This document shows, piece by piece, positions 1 to 5,375 of a stretch of 5,887 bases of DNA. The stretch lies in the NCBI GenBank assembly GCA_903832475.1, contig CAILBQ010000155.1:1-5887 (forward strand), read 5' to 3'. Position 1 is the first letter of the stretch. Each line of letters opens with the position of its first letter. Below the pieces are notes generated by a model that searched no databases, was not told the DNA's origin, and was given only the letters and a program-made list of their open reading frames with translations. A program made the translations under genes and the position numbers. The stretch comes from an uncultured Acidobacteriota bacterium (GTDB taxonomy: Bacteria; Acidobacteriota; Terriglobia; Terriglobales; Acidobacteriaceae).

Positions 1-33
1 AGGTTCGTTCCGCAAATGCGAATGTTCGAACCT
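1..33. repeat. Imperfect palindrome inside uvrA
   Basis: AGGTTCG at 1-7 is the exact reverse complement of CGAACCT at 27-33. Inside it, CGCA (11-14) pairs with TGCG (17-20), extended by TT (8-9) with AA (21-22) across one bulged base. The element could fold into a hairpin of about 13 base pairs. It lies within the reading frame and coincides with the non-canonical UvrA stretch before Walker B. The window begins at its first base, so it may extend further left. Whether it is a functional repeat or chance is not decided by this window. Confidence 0.45.
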
Positions 34-317
34 CTGGACTAAGCCGCGTTCTGTATATCCTGGACGAACCGACGACTGGTCTTCACTTCGATGATGTTTC
101 CAAGCTGCTGACAGCGCTGCGCAAACTGATCGATGGCGGGGGTTCGCTGGTCGTCATCGAGCATAATCTGGATGTGATCAAATCCGCCGACTGGGTGATC
201 GACCTGGGGCCCGAGGGTGGATCCGGCGGCGGCCAGATCGTTGCTGTCGGTACGCCGGAAGACATTGCTGCGAATCTGCATTCGTACACTGGTCAGTGGC
301 TCGCAAAGGTGCTGTAA
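1..317 (+). CDS. uvrA: UvrA, excinuclease ABC subunit A, C-terminal fragment
   Basis: This is the C-terminal 104 residues of UvrA, the ATPase that recognises DNA damage in nucleotide excision repair together with UvrB in the cytoplasm. The first whole codon is at base 3 and the stop is TAA at 315-317; the rest of the gene lies left of the window. Visible signatures of the second ABC ATPase domain are the Walker B strand LYILDEP (fragment residues 17-23) followed by TTGLHF, the switch histidine in VVIEHNLDVIK (about 50-60), and the near-invariant UvrA ending ADWVIDLGPEGGSGGGQIV (62-80), then VGTPEDIA. The gene ends normally at ...AKVL. One oddity is that the residues just before Walker B (1-16, VRSANANVRTSGLSRV) do not resemble the usual ELSKRxTGxT stretch that follows the LSGGE signature. 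They suggest a short linker insertion or lineage variant. The family assignment is secure; only the meaning of that stretch is uncertain. Confidence 0.97.
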   Translation, partial: VRSANANVRTSGLSRVLYILDEPTTGLHFDDVSKLLTALRKLIDGGGSLVVIEHNLDVIKSADWVIDLGPEGGSGGGQIVAVGTPEDIAANLHSYTGQWLAKVL

Positions 318-334
318 CGGAATTTGAAGGGAAC

Positions 335-349
335 GTCGAACTGTTCGAC
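335..349. repeat. Short perfect inverted repeat downstream of uvrA
   Basis: GTCGAA (335-340), loop CTG, TTCGAC (344-349) form a perfect six-base-pair hairpin 17 bases after the uvrA stop. The position suits a transcript end, but no run of T follows, so a classical intrinsic terminator is not supported. It could be a weak attenuator or chance. The rest of the uvrA-TPR gap (318-439) shows no other clear element. Confidence 0.3.
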
Positions 350-429
350 ACGCTCCAGCAGATCTCTATGCTCGCTACCTGGCCTATAGTCCGTCCAAAT
401 GAAAGAAATTGATGCCCAAAACTGGGATT

Positions 430-434
430 GAGGT
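430..434 (+). promoter_or_regulatory. Ribosome binding site supporting a GTG start
   Basis: GAGGT lies five bases upstream of GTG at 440. This spacing, together with a signal peptide that begins directly at that codon, decides the non-ATG start of the TPR gene. Confidence 0.65.
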
Positions 435-439
435 ACTGA

Positions 440-1768
440 GTGCATCGCTTGCTTCTTTGCTTGATTTTGTTGGCTGTGCCCGGGTGGGCGCAGGATTCGT
501 CCAGCGTTACCGGCAAGCCACCTGCCGGAGGGGTAACTGGCAAGACAGGGGATGAAGCCGTGTCTCCCGAAGTGGCGAAGGCCGAAGCTGCCATCGTAAA
601 GAAAGATTTCAAGTCTGCGGAACCTCTGCTGGATGCATGGCTGGCGCAACATCCGCAGGATTCGCGGGCTCTTTTCGATTCTGGCTACCTTGCCGACGCG
701 CAGGGACGGAGTGATGACGCGGCAGCGCTTTACAAGAAGGCGCTGCAGGCCGATCCAAAGAGCTTTGACGCTGAAATCTCTCTCGGCTTACTGCTGGCGC
801 GAATCGGCAAGACTCGTGAGGCGCGTCCCGCCCTGGAGGCGGCGACCACCCTCGATCCGGGGGCCGCAGGGCCTACAGCCAAAGCCAAGGCATGGCGTGC
901 CATGGCGCAAATCGACCTGGCCGGACTTGACGGCAAAGCGGATACAGATCAGGCGTCGATTGATCTTCTGGAAGCCTTGAAGCTTTCTCCTGAGTCAATC
1001 GACGACACGCTGATGGCGGCGCGAATCGCCGAAGCAAGCGGAGACGCGGCTACGGCGGAAACAGCATACCGAAGAGCGCTGGCCAGGACGCCGGACTCGA
1101 ATGCAGCGCAGGCTGGCCTGGCACATCTGCTGATCGCCCAGAAGAAATATCCCGAGGCAGAGGACCTGCTGCAGGCTGCCGTCAAGAAATCGCCGGAAGA
1201 CGCTGCTCTCGTAGCGCAACTAGCTGCCGTAATGGTGGCGGAGGACAAAGCGGATGCGTTGCCGCTCTTGCAGAAATATCACCAGCAGCATCCCGGCGAT
1301 GCAGCCATGACGCGGATGCTGGCGCAGGTGCTGGCCGATGCTGGTGAATATGCGGAGTCCGATCAGCTGTACGTCACATTGTTGGGAACTCAACCTAAGG
1401 ATGGCGACCTGTGGGCGGGTCATGGGCAGAACCTGATTCGTCAACACCGATACCCTGAGGCGGTGAAGGCATTTGATCGTGCCACTTCGCTCGATGAGAC
1501 CAATGGAGAGGCATGGAGCGGGCTTGCGTTCGCCTCCTTTCAGACGCATCAGCCCGAAATCACACTACATGCATTGACGATGCGGTCAAAATATCTTCCG
1601 GAAAGTGCAACAATATACTTTCTTTGGGCGACGGCGTACGATACGCTTCACGACAAGAAGCAGGCCTCGGCCTACTATCATCATTTCCTGGACTCCGCAG
1701 CGGGGAAACTCCCAGATCAGGAATGGCAAGCTCGGCAACGGTTGAAACTGCTTGATAAGGCTCCCTGA
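440..1768 (+). CDS. Exported tetratricopeptide repeat protein
   Basis: This 442-residue protein is built almost entirely of TPR helices and is predicted to be exported. The N-terminus (MHRLLLCLILLAVPGWAQ) is a short signal peptide with a hydrophobic core at about 4-13 and likely cleavage after Ala17. A low-complexity linker rich in Gly, Ser, Thr and Lys follows (19-40). From about residue 43 to the end there are roughly ten 34-residue TPR units, many closing with the typical Pro near the repeat end: HPQD (71-74), ADPKS (104-108), TLDPG (137-141), TPDS (217-220), SPEDA (251-255), HPGDA (284-288) and QPKDG (318-322). No enzymatic domain is seen. TPR arrays bind proteins, so a scaffold or assembly role in the periplasm or outer envelope is likely, partner unknown. 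The start is GTG with GAGGT five bases upstream. The gene lies 122 bases after uvrA and 36 bases before the next small exported protein gene, so it probably heads or belongs to an operon with that neighbour. The domain call is firm; the specific function is unknown. Confidence 0.9.
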   Translation: MHRLLLCLILLAVPGWAQDSSSVTGKPPAGGVTGKTGDEAVSPEVAKAEAAIVKKDFKSAEPLLDAWLAQHPQDSRALFDSGYLADAQGRSDDAAALYKKALQADPKSFDAEISLGLLLARIGKTREARPALEAATTLDPGAAGPTAKAKAWRAMAQIDLAGLDGKADTDQASIDLLEALKLSPESIDDTLMAARIAEASGDAATAETAYRRALARTPDSNAAQAGLAHLLIAQKKYPEAEDLLQAAVKKSPEDAALVAQLAAVMVAEDKADALPLLQKYHQQHPGDAAMTRMLAQVLADAGEYAESDQLYVTLLGTQPKDGDLWAGHGQNLIRQHRYPEAVKAFDRATSLDETNGEAWSGLAFASFQTHQPEITLHALTMRSKYLPESATIYFLWATAYDTLHDKKQASAYYHHFLDSAAGKLPDQEWQARQRLKLLDKAP

Positions 1769-1792
1769 GTTGTCGTAGAAACGGGTATTCGT

Positions 1793-1798
1793 GGAGGT
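1793..1798 (+). promoter_or_regulatory. Strong Shine-Dalgarno sequence
   Basis: GGAGGT lies six bases upstream of the ATG at 1805. It is the best ribosome binding site in the window and fixes the start of the 153-residue protein. Confidence 0.8.
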
Positions 1799-1804
1799 AC
1801 GATC

Positions 1805-2266
1805 ATGCGTCCCATGGTTCCCACCGCAGTCCTATCCATCCTGATGCTGAGCCTGAGTGTGCGTCCAGCGGTCGCTGCTATCGATGACAAGCTGCCCGAT
1901 GCGCAGAGCATTGCGGCACTCGAGGCACGAGCTAACCAGGCTTCGCCCAAAGATCAGTGCTTTCTGTATGCCGAATTAGTCCACGAAATGATCGAATTTT
2001 CGTCCGCGCAGTATGCCGCGGGTGAAGTCGATAAGGCGCAGCAAACCTTACGCAGGGTGAATGGATTCGCGCAAAAAATTCATATTGCGATCACCAACGA
2101 CGAAAAGCGTCTGAAAAACGCTCAAATTCTTTTGAGACACACCGCTTTTCGACTCAATGAGCTTTTGCACACCAGTTCGCTTGAAGATCGGCCCTTAGTC
2201 GAGCAGACGCTTTCGCAGTTGAATCAGGTTCAAACCGAGACCATGATGCAGGTCTTCCGCAAATAG
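1805..2266 (+). CDS. Small exported helical protein of unknown function
   Basis: This protein has 153 residues and no domain I can name. It begins with a good signal peptide: hydrophobic core at about 8-19 (VLSILMLSLSV) and an AVA|A-type cleavage site near residue 24. The mature part of about 129 residues looks almost wholly alpha-helical, with predicted helices at about 35-45, 51-72 (QCFLYAELVHEMIEFSSAQY), 74-95, 97-122 (basic, KRLKNAQILLRHTAFRLNEL) and 129-150. The segment at 55-95, including YAAGEVDKAQQTLRRV, resembles a degenerate TPR-like helix pair. There is one cysteine (Cys52) and no lipobox. A GGAGGT site six bases upstream fixes the start. The gene is 36 bases after the TPR gene and 64 bases before another small exported protein, which suggests joint expression and a shared envelope role. 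That it is a real gene is supported by the ribosome site, the signal peptide and the coding context. I recall similar unnamed proteins in Acidobacteriota genomes, but this was not checked. Confidence 0.85.
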   Translation: MRPMVPTAVLSILMLSLSVRPAVAAIDDKLPDAQSIAALEARANQASPKDQCFLYAELVHEMIEFSSAQYAAGEVDKAQQTLRRVNGFAQKIHIAITNDEKRLKNAQILLRHTAFRLNELLHTSSLEDRPLVEQTLSQLNQVQTETMMQVFRK

Positions 2267-2287
2267 GCTCGCCTTTGACTGTAGTTT

Positions 2288-2304
2288 TGCGCGACTCAAG
2301 CGCA
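2288..2304. repeat. Small hairpin between the two small exported genes
   Basis: TGCGC (2288-2292) and GCGCA (2300-2304) pair perfectly around a seven-base loop, 21 bases after the stop of the 153-residue gene. No T run follows, so it is at most a weak transcript-end or stability element. Confidence 0.25.
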
Positions 2305-2334
2305 GCCGGTATGATGAAGCCGTCCGGCCTATGA
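2305..2334 (+). promoter_or_regulatory. Possible leader: hairpin plus seven-codon ORF overlapping the next start
   Basis: GCCGG (2305-2309) can pair with CCGGC (2324-2328), two bases before the ATG at 2331. The loop contains a tiny ORF, ATG at 2311 encoding MMKPSGL, whose TGA (2332-2334) overlaps the downstream ATG as ATGA. The downstream gene has no recognisable Shine-Dalgarno sequence, so its translation could depend on reinitiation from this ORF or on opening of the hairpin. Against this, the tiny ORF also lacks a clear ribosome site. This is inference from arrangement only. Confidence 0.25.
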
Positions 2335-2888
2335 CACCTATTCGAATCTCACTTTCCGTCCTACTTTTCACGGTACTTGCCTGTCCTTTGCTTCGCTCAC
2401 AACACTTGCCATCAGCGAAGTTGAGCGAGGCTGAGGTTGAGGAGATCCGCGAGAACGGTGTCTTCCCCGATATGCGCATCAAGTCCTACACGAAGTTTGT
2501 AGAGCAGCGCGCCATGCACATCAAGAGCCTATCGGGACGTCCCAAGTCAGCTCAGCGGGTGCTTCAACTCGACAGTAGTCTGCAGGATCTGACCGCGCTG
2601 ATGGATGAGTTGGGCAGTAATTTGGATCAGTATTCGGATCGCCATGCGGATCTGCGGAAGTCACTGAAGGAGCTCAGCGAAGCGTCGCCGCGCTGGGTGA
2701 ATATTCTGCGATCTTTGCCAGGGGAATCGGGATTTGATGTCTCGCGGAAAGAGGCAATCGAAAGCGGCGAAGAACTTGCTGACCAGGCCAACAGGCTGCT
2801 GAAAGAGCAAACGGAATACTTTGCCACGCATAAGGAAGAAAAGGGACAGGAGCGAGGCGACCCCGCACTGGAAACTAAGCCACAATAA
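2331..2888 (+). CDS. Small exported charged helical protein of unknown function
   Basis: This protein has 185 residues and no domain I can name. The N-terminus is a signal peptide (core SLSVLLFTVLACPLL, about 7-21) with likely cleavage near residues 23-24. VLAC at 15-18 looks slightly like a lipobox, but the hydrophobic stretch continues past Cys18, so ordinary cleavage seems more likely. The mature part has a conserved-looking block LSEAEVEEIRENGVFPDMRIKS-YTKFVEQRAMHIKSL (31-67), then long charged helices with coiled-coil character (about 72-118 and 138-168), and a hydrophilic tail (169-185) rich in Lys and Glu. The chosen ATG has no good ribosome site, and a seven-codon ORF overlaps it. The gene is 62 bases after the 153-residue gene on the same strand and converges with hpnE 80 bases downstream. 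A role at the envelope together with its two exported neighbours is plausible; nothing in the sequence indicates enzyme activity. I associate this type of protein with Acidobacteriota, from recollection only. Confidence 0.82.
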   Translation: MTPIRISLSVLLFTVLACPLLRSQHLPSAKLSEAEVEEIRENGVFPDMRIKSYTKFVEQRAMHIKSLSGRPKSAQRVLQLDSSLQDLTALMDELGSNLDQYSDRHADLRKSLKELSEASPRWVNILRSLPGESGFDVSRKEAIESGEELADQANRLLKEQTEYFATHKEEKGQERGDPALETKPQ

Positions 2889-2926
2889 CCTCGATCTCAT
2901 TCCACTGGGGGAAACCTACTTCGAGG
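2889..2926. terminator. Weak inverted repeat between convergent genes
   Basis: CCTCGA (2889-2894), directly after the stop of the 185-residue gene, pairs with TCGAGG (2921-2926) across a 26-base loop that contains a smaller TTCC/GGAA hairpin (2900-2903 with 2910-2913). The position between converging transcripts suits a bidirectional terminator, but neither strand has a proper T tract after the stem (the minus strand reads TTATTG). Termination here may be Rho-dependent instead. The rest of the gap to 2968 shows nothing notable. Confidence 0.25.
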
Positions 2927-2968
2927 GTCTGCACGACTTGTTACGGATTCAGTCTAGTCAGGCGCGGC

Positions 2969-4411
2969 TCACTGAAACAGCTTCATCAGGCCGGTGGGCT
3001 CCAGATCCGGGAAGAGCAATCTTGCGGCCTTGCCGGTACTCGACAATATGGCCTCCGCAGCCAAGTGACCGCTCCGAGCAGCCGATTCCATCGTAGAGGG
3101 CCAACCGGTAGCGATCCAGTCGCCGGCCAGGAAACAGTTCTGCCATGGCGATCCGGAAGCAGGCCGAAATTGGTCCACGCCGGGCGGAACTCCAAAGGTG
3201 GCGCGCATCTCTTTGATGAGAGCCATCTTCAAGATTTTCGCCGTGGCTGCTTCCGGGAAAAACTCGATAAGCTGAGCGATGGCTCTCCGCAATGCTTCTT
3301 CCCTGCTGAGAGACGCAAATTCGCGAGATGCGCTGATGACGAGTTCGATGTAGCTCGAGTTTTCATCGCGCAGGGGCTGCCAATTGGATTTGTGGTACAT
3401 CCAGTGAATGTCGCGATCGAGCAGCACGGCATGGTCAAGGTCGGTGATTTTTCGGTCAAACCACAAATGCACACTGCAGATCGGCCAATGTTGCAACTGT
3501 TCAAGTTGCTTGGCGAATTCGCTGGCAAGATCGCTCGAAGGCAGAGCAGGTAACAGCCTGGCGGTGGCCTCGAAGGGAAGCGCGAGGAGCAGGAAGTCCG
3601 AAACGAAATCGCCAGAGGTGCTTCTTGCGGTCCACTGCTGTTCATTCGCGTCCCAGCATCCTGACGCTACATTCGTGTTGTATACAATCTGACCGCCTCG
3701 TCGCGACAGATACTCCTCGGCGCCACGATAAAGTTCGCTCAAGGGAACAGTGCTCATGCCCATACTGCCTGCGTAAGCCGAGTTCATGAAGAGCTCTCGA
3801 ATCACCTTGACTGCGTAGGGCAGAGCGATCTGGTCCAGGTCGGCATTGAGCGCACTCGCAATGACGAGGCGCCAGAATCGCTCCATGGTGCCGGGGGTCT
3901 GGTGGTTCCGATCCAACCAGTGCTGTAGACTCTCGTCGGGGTCGGGTCTGCTCATCCGTATCATCGCCGAAAAAGCCCGCATCAGCGCCACCTTGTCTCC
4001 GGTCGTGTAGCAATCCGCTTTCAGGATGGCGGGAAGTCCGTGCAACGGCGCTGGAAGAATCGACGGCGCGAGAACCGACTGTCTGCCGCCTGGCTCGATC
4101 AGGGTCATACGGCTATCCCATCGAATCTTTTCGGCGACTCCAATGCGCTCGTAAAAGCCCACCAGATTGGTGCAGCAGCCGAAGAGAACATGCTGGCAGT
4201 TGTCGATGATCTCGCCAGCACCGGGATGGAGGTACGAAGAAGCGCGGCCGCCGGGATACCCTCGGCGCTCCAGCACAGTTACTTGAAAGCCCGCGTCACA
4301 CAGCGCACACGCGGCCGCTAATCCGGCGACGCCCGCACCGACGACCGTTACGGTTTGACCGGATTGTAGGGAAACATCGGGTGTTGCCGGTGGGATGGAG
4401 ATGTCTCGCAT
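2969..4411 (-). CDS. hpnE: Hydroxysqualene dehydroxylase HpnE (FAD-dependent)
   Basis: HpnE reduces hydroxysqualene to squalene, the third step of the bacterial HpnCDE route from farnesyl diphosphate. It is an amine-oxidase/phytoene-desaturase-like flavoprotein that acts on a lipid substrate, probably at the membrane surface. The 480-residue product shows the dinucleotide-binding motif VVGAGVAGLAAA (23-34, Gly25, Gly27, Gly30), the ribose-binding acid in VLERR (Glu48), GGRASSY (54-60), the HpnE-like block DNCQHVLFGCCTNLVGFYERIG (70-91, quoted in parts: DNCQHV and FYERIG), and the C-terminal FAD motif FLAGDWIATGWPSTMESA (427-444) followed by SGHLAAEAI. Length is within the family range, with about 20 residues before the Rossmann strand and no alternative in-frame ATG there. 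The start lies four bases after the hpnD stop with no strong ribosome site, suggesting translational coupling. It is the last gene of the operon. A C30 carotenoid desaturase is the main alternative, but the hpnC-hpnD context favours HpnE. Confidence 0.93.
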   Translation of the reverse strand: MRDISIPPATPDVSLQSGQTVTVVGAGVAGLAAACALCDAGFQVTVLERRGYPGGRASSYLHPGAGEIIDNCQHVLFGCCTNLVGFYERIGVAEKIRWDSRMTLIEPGGRQSVLAPSILPAPLHGLPAILKADCYTTGDKVALMRAFSAMIRMSRPDPDESLQHWLDRNHQTPGTMERFWRLVIASALNADLDQIALPYAVKVIRELFMNSAYAGSMGMSTVPLSELYRGAEEYLSRRGGQIVYNTNVASGCWDANEQQWTARSTSGDFVSDFLLLALPFEATARLLPALPSSDLASEFAKQLEQLQHWPICSVHLWFDRKITDLDHAVLLDRDIHWMYHKSNWQPLRDENSSYIELVISASREFASLSREEALRRAIAQLIEFFPEAATAKILKMALIKEMRATFGVPPGVDQFRPASGSPWQNCFLAGDWIATGWPSTMESAARSGHLAAEAILSSTGKAARLLFPDLEPTGLMKLFQ

Positions 4412-4415
4412 GGTT

Positions 4416-5375
4416 CTACTTTGAGGATAAACGCCCGAAGAGACGAATCATTCCCATACGCGAGAGACCCCTGGACAAGATGAAAAGCTTTTGCGAAGTC
4501 GGAACGCTGATGCGCTCGGAAAACACGTCGTAGTTGGCGCTTTCGATGCGCTTGAGGAGTTGATGATAGATAGAAACCAAGACCCACAGCGCTGGGCGGC
4601 TTTCAGCATCGATCAATGGAAGCAACTGCTGAGCCGACCGGTAGTACGCCTCGGCCCGAAGACCGAGCGACTTCAGCAAATCATGCTCGGCCGTAGTGAT
4701 TGCCGCGCCTTTTCTGTGAACAAGCTGATCGATGGAGATTTGATGAGCAGCAAGATCTTCAAGAGGAAGGTAGATGCGATTGCGTTCCGCATCTTCCCGT
4801 ACGTCGCGGAGAATGTTTGTTAACTGGAAGGCAATCCCGGTCTCTTCAGCGAGCTTTTCCGCACGCGGATCGGAATAGCCAAAAATACGGATGCACACCA
4901 AGCCGACCACAGAAGCGACCAAGTAGCAATAACGATAGAGATCTGCGAACGTGGCATAGGTGTCTGGCGTCTCGTCAGGCCGAGCTTCGAGGTCCATCGT
5001 TGTTCCGGCGACCAGTTCATCGAGCAGCGTGAAAGGAATGTGGAACCGAGCTGCAGCATCGCGCACCGCAACAAAAACGGGGTTTCCCGTAGGCATGCCT
5101 TGTCGGGCTTCGTGCCATTCAGCGAGCCACCCATTGAGTTGGCGGCGACGCTCTTCACGGGTGAAGCTCTCGTCGTCGGACAGGTCATCTGCCTTGCGCA
5201 TGAAAGCGTAGATCGCACAGATAGCATTCCGTCGCGGCCGGGGCAGGGCGACAAAGGAATAATAAAAATTCTTTGCTTCGCGCTTGGCAATTGCCCGACA
5301 GGTCGCATACGCCTCCTCAAGCGAAGGGACTGCCTGCGAATGCAGCACGGGACTTTCTGCCATTTGAATCGTCAT
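4416..5375 (-). CDS. hpnD: Presqualene diphosphate synthase HpnD
   Basis: HpnD condenses two farnesyl diphosphates head to head into presqualene diphosphate, the first step of the HpnCDE squalene route. It belongs to the squalene/phytoene synthase family. The 319-residue product has the family opening YATCRAIAKREAKNFYYSF (23-41), the first Asp-rich magnesium-binding motif in MRKADDLSDD (59-68, Asp63, Asp64, Asp67), YRYCYLVASVVGL (147-159), and the second Asp-rich motif in LTNILRDVREDAERNRIYLP (185-204, Asp191 and Asp195). All expected catalytic acids are present. I chose the ATG at 5375 because its ATGA overlaps the hpnC stop and it gives a normal N-terminus. The frame stays open back to 5495, but that would overlap hpnC by about 120 bases. 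An ATG at 5363 is also possible. The upstream ribosome site is weak (AAGAG nine bases before), so translation is probably coupled to hpnC. The alternative is a CrtB-type phytoene or dehydrosqualene synthase, less likely beside hpnC and hpnE. Confidence 0.93.
   Translation of the reverse strand: MTIQMAESPVLHSQAVPSLEEAYATCRAIAKREAKNFYYSFVALPRPRRNAICAIYAFMRKADDLSDDESFTREERRRQLNGWLAEWHEARQGMPTGNPVFVAVRDAAARFHIPFTLLDELVAGTTMDLEARPDETPDTYATFADLYRYCYLVASVVGLVCIRIFGYSDPRAEKLAEETGIAFQLTNILRDVREDAERNRIYLPLEDLAAHQISIDQLVHRKGAAITTAEHDLLKSLGLRAEAYYRSAQQLLPLIDAESRPALWVLVSIYHQLLKRIESANYDVFSERISVPTSQKLFILSRGLSRMGMIRLFGRLSSK
5372..5375 (-). promoter_or_regulatory. ATGA stop-start overlap of hpnC and hpnD
   Basis: The four bases read ATGA on the minus strand, so the hpnD start codon and hpnC TGA share three bases. 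With only a weak ribosome site upstream, this implies coupled translation and a near fixed ratio of the two paralogous enzymes. It also decides the hpnD start. Confidence 0.7.

Noticed and set aside
385..390. TATAGT resembling a -10 promoter box before the TPR gene
   Set aside because: No plausible -35 element lies at 16-18 bases upstream (the hexamer there is ATCTCT), so it is not supported as a promoter.
368..412. Fourteen-codon plus-strand ORF in the uvrA-TPR gap
   Set aside because: It is very short, has no Shine-Dalgarno sequence and no recognisable product.
178..652. Overlapping minus-strand ORFs of 119 and 144 residues across the uvrA end and the TPR start
   Set aside because: They lie opposite two well-supported genes, have compositions rich in Arg, Ser and Pro with no recognisable motif, and have no ribosome site I can see. 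They are shadows of the coding strand.
3065..3553. 162-residue plus-strand ORF antisense to hpnE
   Set aside because: It is fully covered by hpnE, whose motifs are intact throughout. The antisense product has no motif or start signal.
4820..5320. 166-residue minus-strand ORF in another frame of hpnD
   Set aside because: It is a frame-shifted shadow of hpnD, with a residue composition typical of GC-rich out-of-frame translation.
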